Source of the DNA: Lotus japonicus
Taxonomy: Eukaryota; Streptophyta; Magnoliopsida; Fabales; Fabaceae
Direction: 5' to 3'
DNA length: 64,000 bases
Assembly (NCBI RefSeq): GCF_012489685.1
Contig: NC_080044.1
Coordinates: 66,698,732-66,762,731 of the forward strand
Every line of letters starts with the position of its first letter. The first letter of the stretch is position 1. The translations under genes were made by a program, and so were the position numbers. Shown piece after piece: positions 58,701 through 64,000 of the stretch. The notes under the pieces are model-generated. The model did not search any database. It was given only the letters and a program-made list of their open reading frames with translations, and had not been told where the DNA came from.

Positions 58701-59612
58701 ATGTGTGAATCGGAGGGAGTGTTGTTATCGTGGTGCCGCGTTTCCCTTTCCCCACTCAAACTCATCTTCGAATCACTCCAAATCCTCTCTTCCAATCCCC
58801 TCCCATTCACATCGATCATGCTCCTCACCACTCTCCCTCTCTCCACCCTCCTCATCTCCCAATCCATCACCACCCAACCTCTCACCGCCCGCATCCACCG
58901 CCTCGAATCCCTCGCCCACCACGCCCCCACCCGCTTCGAAGCCCGCCACGTCTGGCGCGAGTCCCGCCACGACGCCTCCTCACTTCTCCGTGTCAAAGCA
59001 CTCTTCGCAATCCCCTCCTTCTTCCTCTCCCTCGCCGCCGCCATCTCCGCCGTCCACTCCACACTCACCCCCGCCCCCACCCTCCACTCCGCCGCCTCCG
59101 CCCTCAAGCACCACTCCATGCGCCTCTCCGTCACCACCATCTATATCTACGCCCTCCTCCTCGCGTTCTCTCCAATCCCCCGCGCCATCGCAGCGCTCAC
59201 CGGGTCGCCGCTCCTCGTCTTCCTAATCGGATCGGGTCTCGAGGTGTACCTGATGGCGGTGACGAGTGTGGCACTCGTGGTCTCCGTTTCTGAAGAGAGG
59301 TTCGGGTGGGATGCTATAAGGGTCGCATCCGGGTTGATGGAGGGGAACCGGGTTTGCGGGTGGGTTCTGTCGGGTTTGTTCGTTTTGGGGTCGAGCTCGA
59401 TCGGGTCGAAAGTGGAGCGGTTGATGGACGGTGAGGATTCGATTGGAGTTGAGGATAAAGCGGTTTTGATAGTTTCGTACGGATTCATGGTGCTGTGGAG
59501 TTATGTGATTATGACAGTGTTCTACTGCCATTGTAGAAAACAGCATCCAGTTAAGGAAGCTCAACCTGATCCTGATGAACTACCTCTACAACAAGTCAAC
59601 AACTCTCTGTAA
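58701..59612 (+). CDS. Multi-pass membrane protein of a plant-specific family
   Basis: An intronless frame of 303 residues begins MCESEGVLLSWCRVSLSPLK. Hydrophobic stretches at about 34-53, 98-120, 142-166, 169-198, 218-235 and 253-276 suggest five or six membrane passes. The conserved-looking part APTRFEARHVWRESRHDA (76-92) and the repeated Leu/Ile-rich pattern recall uncharacterised plant membrane proteins of the At5g44860/At4g19950 type; this likeness is from memory and approximate. The C terminus is hydrophilic (KQHPVKEAQPDPDEL). Bases 58.75-59.2 kb are extremely C-rich, then G-rich, so long frames appear on other strands. Function unknown. Confidence 0.75.
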   Translation: MCESEGVLLSWCRVSLSPLKLIFESLQILSSNPLPFTSIMLLTTLPLSTLLISQSITTQPLTARIHRLESLAHHAPTRFEARHVWRESRHDASSLLRVKALFAIPSFFLSLAAAISAVHSTLTPAPTLHSAASALKHHSMRLSVTTIYIYALLLAFSPIPRAIAALTGSPLLVFLIGSGLEVYLMAVTSVALVVSVSEERFGWDAIRVASGLMEGNRVCGWVLSGLFVLGSSSIGSKVERLMDGEDSIGVEDKAVLIVSYGFMVLWSYVIMTVFYCHCRKQHPVKEAQPDPDELPLQQVNNSL

Positions 59613-61262
59613 TGTAATTTTTTTGTGTTAATTTCATTTTAGTTGTAGATTTGATTGTGATTCCAATGCATTACCTAGACACTTGCTAGGTTGGCAAAGG
59701 AATGCACCCGTGAAGAAACATCGAGTAATGAATGTGATATATGATAGAAGAAAAAAAATATATATAGAAAATATGGGTGTGAGTTGATGTCTACACTGTT
59801 TGTATGTCCAAGTAATTTTGTAATGGTTTCTGGCACTGGAGTGCTACTTTAGGCTCCAAAGTTTGTTTTCATTCCCCTTCATTTCTTCTCTTCAATCTCA
59901 AACTTGGTGCATTCAATGTGTGTTTCATAACCAGGTAGATTTTCATGTTAAGGTGAGAAGTGGTTCTAAAAAAAGTTAGTGGGTGTTTAGAAGCACTTCT
60001 ACAATTGATTCTTTTTGGAGACAAAGTCAATTATACGGAGAAGCATCTGTGAGTAGGGTAGCTTTTGAGTTTATGAATTAATTTTGATGTTAGAGAAGCT
60101 GATCAAAACATGCTATTAATGGAGTAGTTTTGATGGGGGGAGAAATGATTCTGATAAGTTCAATAATAGTGGTTGCAAACACGCTTTCAAGTGGTGATTT
60201 CAGGGTTCTACTTGGACCTTACGAGCACCAATTGCAAAGGTAGTGGTCTCTTCCTTTATTGTGTTTATTTATGTTCAAGTTCACTTCATTTCTGGAAAAA
60301 AAGGGCTTTTGCATTATGTGTAACTTGCCTTTATATTTGAACTTCGCAGATATTACTCTGGTGTAAGAACCCATTATAGGCCACGGAATGAGGTAATTGC
60401 TGCTTTTCTCAGTTCAGAGAACAGGGCTGTGATCTCATCCTCTGTTACCTTAAATGCTCACTTTCTCATCTTCTGTTTGTGATCATAAACTACAACTGCC
60501 TGCTAAGAGTTTTATTGATAGCAGCCTTGTATTGGTATTGCCCAAAATTTCCTCAAGGATCAAAATGGAACCTAATACATTCATTTCTGTTATACAACAC
60601 CCTTTTATGTTCTCTCATTGTAGTGAAAAATACCTGCTTATACTCAGAATCAATCTGACACCTAGGACCTACTAATAGAAACTTCTCTATGATTGACTTT
60701 GGTTTTAGATTCAATAGTAGAAAGAATTCAAACATGCACATAGTATATTTGAGAAGTTGCTTGCATTTTCCTGTGATTTGTTCTGCAAATATTTTAGTAC
60801 AATTAAAATGAATGTTAATGTAAACCAAAAGTTTGTAGATAAGTTTTGTATTTGCCATGACCATGACTGGTGGGACTATCACAGATCAATTATGGTGTGA
60901 AAGATAATTAAAAATTCATGTGAGCATCTATTAAAGAGCCTATGGATTACTCCTTCTAATAATTTTACAAGTTCTGTTTCTTCCTAACGAAGATTGATCA
61001 TTCAACCATCACTAGCAAAACTTAGAGGTGTGTCCTTTACATAGAGGTGATATTTGCTGATTGGTAATTCCAGTCAAGAATATATACACATTGACAATGC
61101 TAGTGGATTTTTCTTTCAAACTGCTAACGTGATTGTATGTTTTTTAGAATTGATGTTAAACATTATGTAGTCCTGTTCATAAACTTTATAAAACATATAA
61201 AATTAACCGTATATCTAATTAAGTGTTGCAATTCAAAAATAACGTAACATTGACCATTACTT
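59613..61262. other. Downstream intergenic DNA
   Basis: No gene. A dispersed repeat with ACAATTGATTCTTTTTGG, GAATTAATTTTGATG and CAAAACATGC words lies at about 59960-60190, related to those at 10.9 and 45.1 kb. Confidence 0.4.
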
Positions 61263-61772
61263 ATGATATCAAAATTTCCAATTTCTATCACCACCGTCGT
61301 TATCGCTGTTGCGCCATCATTGCCACCACTACCTCCACCACAACCACACCAACTCGTCTGCCTTCATCACCACCCACTACCATTGGCGCCCTATAACATT
61401 GCATGTGCCACCACCATTGTACTATCACTAGTGCCGCCACCACTACCAACTCCACCACCGCCTCTATCTTCTACCACCGGCATTGCCACTACCAGTCTAC
61501 CGCCACCGTCCACTGCCATTGTCGTCACCACTACTGTCACAACTACTACTACCATCGCCATCACCGTACTACAACACTATCAATATCACAACCAATTATA
61601 TTGCCCTCTCACAATCGCCTCAACCACCCTCTACCCCTACCACGACCATCGCCACCACCACCACCACTCTACCTCCACCATTGTCGCCACAACTACCACC
61701 ACAACCATCGCTGCCGTCTCTACCACCACAACCACCTCTCTCCACCACCCCTACCACCCGCCAACCATATGA
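61263..61772. repeat. Imperfect CAC/CCA trinucleotide-rich tract
   Basis: About 500 bp consist mostly of imperfect CCA, CAC and CTA triplets. All three forward frames stay open for long stretches, giving Thr/Pro/His-only polypeptides. This is what a degenerate triplet repeat produces, so I do not call a gene. Confidence 0.75.
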
Positions 61773-61836
61773 TTGTATCAATTTAAACGATGTGATATGT
61801 TAGACAATGTATCACCAAACGTTATATATAATTAAA

Positions 61837-63297
61837 GGCTTAATATATCAAAAAGCCCCTGAAATTGTAAAGGGAATCAATTGCATGACCTAAATTGGGT
61901 CCCTAAGATTTTTTTTAATTCAATTAAAGACAAATGCTGCCAGACTTCAATTTTATCCTAGTCAGCAATTCCACGTGACATTTTTATTTATTTTTTTAAA
62001 TTAAAAAATTATAAAACTTTATTTTTAAATTCCAACTCATTTATTTAAGCAGAAAAAAAATAAAAAACTTAATAAAATCCCTAATTTAAATAAAATCCCT
62101 AATCTAATAATCCCTTAACTAATTATAAACTAATTATCTCTCTAAATCCATTTCTTCTTCTTCCAAGTCCAGATCCAAGATCTGCGGAATTATCTCCTTT
62201 GTTCGTTGTGTGCGTGAGTGACAGAACTCGATCCTTCTTCCTTCTTTTATCACCAAATTAGCAAGAGTTCTCATTAAAACTAGAATCAGGGACTAAATCA
62301 TAAATATAAAGTGAGAAAGCAGAGTGAAGAAGAGTCTGAACTCAACAAATAGAAAGATAAAATATCACATTCATTAGCGCAACCAAGCCTTCAAAACATT
62401 ACAAAACAAAAAGTTGAGAAAAAACACACAACGAAACATTCCTCTATTTCTCATCTCCTCAAAGCAACCCATCTATGTTGGAATCAAAGAAGGAATTCTG
62501 AGCTAGGCTAAACCCAGAACCCACCCACCTCCACGCCACCCAAAACCTACCACCACCATCAACCAGAAACCACCCACCACCATCACCAACCTCTTCACGC
62601 CACTCCAAACCCAAAACCCATCACCCAGAACCCACCACCACCCCTCATATCCATCGAATCACAAGAAGAGGAACGATGTTGCTTCCAAGCGGCGCTCCCT
62701 GGGGGCTTTGAGATCATCAAAACAGTACGAATTAGAGAGAGAAGAAGAGCATGATGGGGGCGAGAGGAAAGGACGACGAACCCAGCAAACCCATTCACCA
62801 CCACAAGCCACCACAAGCCCAGGACGACCACAAATGATTTAGAGAGAGGGAGATGAGGGGCAGTGGCGACAAGGAAGCGGCGATGGAGTGCGACCCACAC
62901 GACGGGTTTGCAGGGTTATGGGTGGGGGGTTGGGGGTGGGGTGAGGTTGAGGGTGGGTATGGTGGGAGAGGAGGGAGGAAGATGAGAAGTTCAATGAGAT
63001 CTAGGGTTATTCAGGCTAATCAGAATGATGAATAATTAATTAAAGATTTTTTGAATAATTAAAAAATGAGTTGGAATTAAAAAATTAACTTTTAGAATTT
63101 TTCAATTTAAAAATAATTCTAAATGCCACGTGGAAAAGCTGAGTAGGCTAAAATTGAAGCCACTTCAGCATCAGACACACTTTGTCCTTAATTGAATTAA
63201 AAAAAAAATTCTTAGGGACCCAATTTGATGTGAAAATTTCTTAGGTCCTAGAACTGATTCCCTTTACAATTCCAGAGGCATTTTGATGTATTAAGCC
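61837..63297. mobile_element. Mutator-like element, Pack-MULE type (1461 bp)
   Basis: The flanks ATAATTAAA at 61828-61836 and 63298-63306 are a perfect 9-bp TSD. The ends GGCTTAATATATCAAAAAG and, inverted, GGCTTAATACATCAAAATG agree, and the likeness continues for about 240 bp. The middle (62.15-63.02 kb) is GC-rich, with ACCCACCACC-type repeats on the left and GGTGGGG-type repeats on the right. A minus frame at 62595-62900 has no known domain. There is no transposase. Confidence 0.85.
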
Positions 63298-63306
63298 ATA
63301 ATTAAA

Positions 63307-64000
63307 TTCTTATCATACCTTATCATATCAGGCGTAATACAATCCTACCTAATACCATCAGTTATTATACTATACAACATATCAGACGAGCTCTATGATA
63401 GGGAAGTGATTAGCTAAAATGGAACGATTGATGTGAAGTGAAAATCAACAAGATAAACATACTTTCTAGAAGACTTACATATTTGTGGTGTATTTTAACT
63501 CCACAAAGTTGTGGGAATAAAAACCGCCATAAATGTGTATGTCTAATGGATGTCTATCATAAAATGTATGTATACCTATCATTACTTAGTTATAATTGCT
63601 TGAAAAATGTGAAGTTTAGGACTAGTATTTGAATACTTGATGGTGTAAAATTAGGTCACAAACTGACCTTTGTTAAAAAATAAACTAAGAAGGAGAGGTT
63701 GTGAGATATAAGGTATAACCAACACAAACACCATCTATATGGATCATAATTCAAATTTAATGATATGTAGAAATATGATCTTCACTTAACATCGAACATT
63801 TACAAATTTTTAATGACTGTTTTTTACCGCTACAAATGGACTTGTGACAATTTTTAACCACATAAAATTGTAGGTCCAAAGGTGACAAATGAAATGCGTA
63901 TGTCCACTTATCATTTTTGTTTAAAAATTCTAATATTAATATTAATTCCATTTAAAAAAATTATAAATTAATTTAGAATTTTCAGATGAAGAAAAAAGAA
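63307..64000. other. AT-rich window end, nothing recognised
   Basis: Short frames only and no motif of a known family. Confidence 0.4.

Noticed and set aside
58643..59140. Minus-strand frames of 165, 113 and 113 codons.
   Set aside because: They mirror the C-rich membrane protein gene on the plus strand and contain no motif.
61263..61772. A 169-residue Thr/Pro/His-rich protein.
   Set aside because: All three frames are open over the same stretch because it is a degenerate CAC-type triplet repeat; there is no domain or codon bias to support a gene.

Overview
This window is plant nuclear DNA, most likely from a legume. The evidence is intron-bearing plant gene families (a XBAT32-type E3 ligase, two ATL RING-H2 genes), a TAS3 trans-acting siRNA locus, long AT-rich intergenic DNA, and dispersed MITE-like repeats of a kind I associate with legumes. 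The legume call is an inference. I saw no rRNA, tRNA, CRISPR or prokaryote-type operon.

Gene content is sparse. The best-supported genes are: (1) a TAS3 ta-siRNA gene at about 9.0-9.65 kb (+), with a short ORF ending 9 nt before a centrally mismatched miR390 site, one tasiARF, and a downstream cleavable miR390 site; (2) a complete ten-exon XBAT32-like ankyrin/RING gene at 11.0-15.1 kb (-), convergent with TAS3; (3) an intronless ATL13/46-like RING-H2 gene at 43.1-44.7 kb (+); (4) an intronless ATL56-like RING-H2 gene at 54.6-55.2 kb (+); (5) an intronless multi-pass membrane protein of a plant family at 58.7-59.6 kb (+). Broken genes include a partial, intron-containing duplicate of XBAT32 exons 1-4 at 36.9-37.9 kb and a C-terminal fragment of a type I MADS-box gene at 40.3 kb.

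Most of the rest is layered transposable elements, many delimited to the base by target-site duplications (TSDs). 20.9-23.8 kb: two hAT elements, one containing a 0.94-kb long-terminal-inverted-repeat element. 24.7-27.3 kb: a 5'-truncated LINE with a 15-bp TSD. 28.1-34.2 kb: a hAT element (8-bp TSD) holding a LINE fragment and a complete Ty1/copia element with apparently identical 285-bp LTRs. 34.7-35.7 kb: two more hAT elements. 47.4-48.6 kb: a MITE split by a hAT that carries a 106-bp minisatellite. 49.1-50.7 kb: a Mutator-like element with a second one nested inside, both with perfect 9-bp TSDs. 51.3-52.3 kb: LINE remnants. 56.3-57.5 and 61.8-63.3 kb: two more Mutator-like elements with perfect 9-bp TSDs and GC-rich, Pack-MULE-like interiors. 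Several tRNA-derived SINEs are scattered through the window.

Functionally, the TAS3 RNA should be bound by miR390-AGO7, cut at the 3' site, copied by RDR6/SGS3 and diced in 21-nt register to release tasiARF against ARF2/3/4-type mRNAs. Its tasiARF lies exactly six 21-nt steps from the predicted cleavage point. The neighbouring XBAT32-type ligase acts in ethylene-dependent lateral root development in Arabidopsis, but no regulatory link between the two genes can be read from the sequence.
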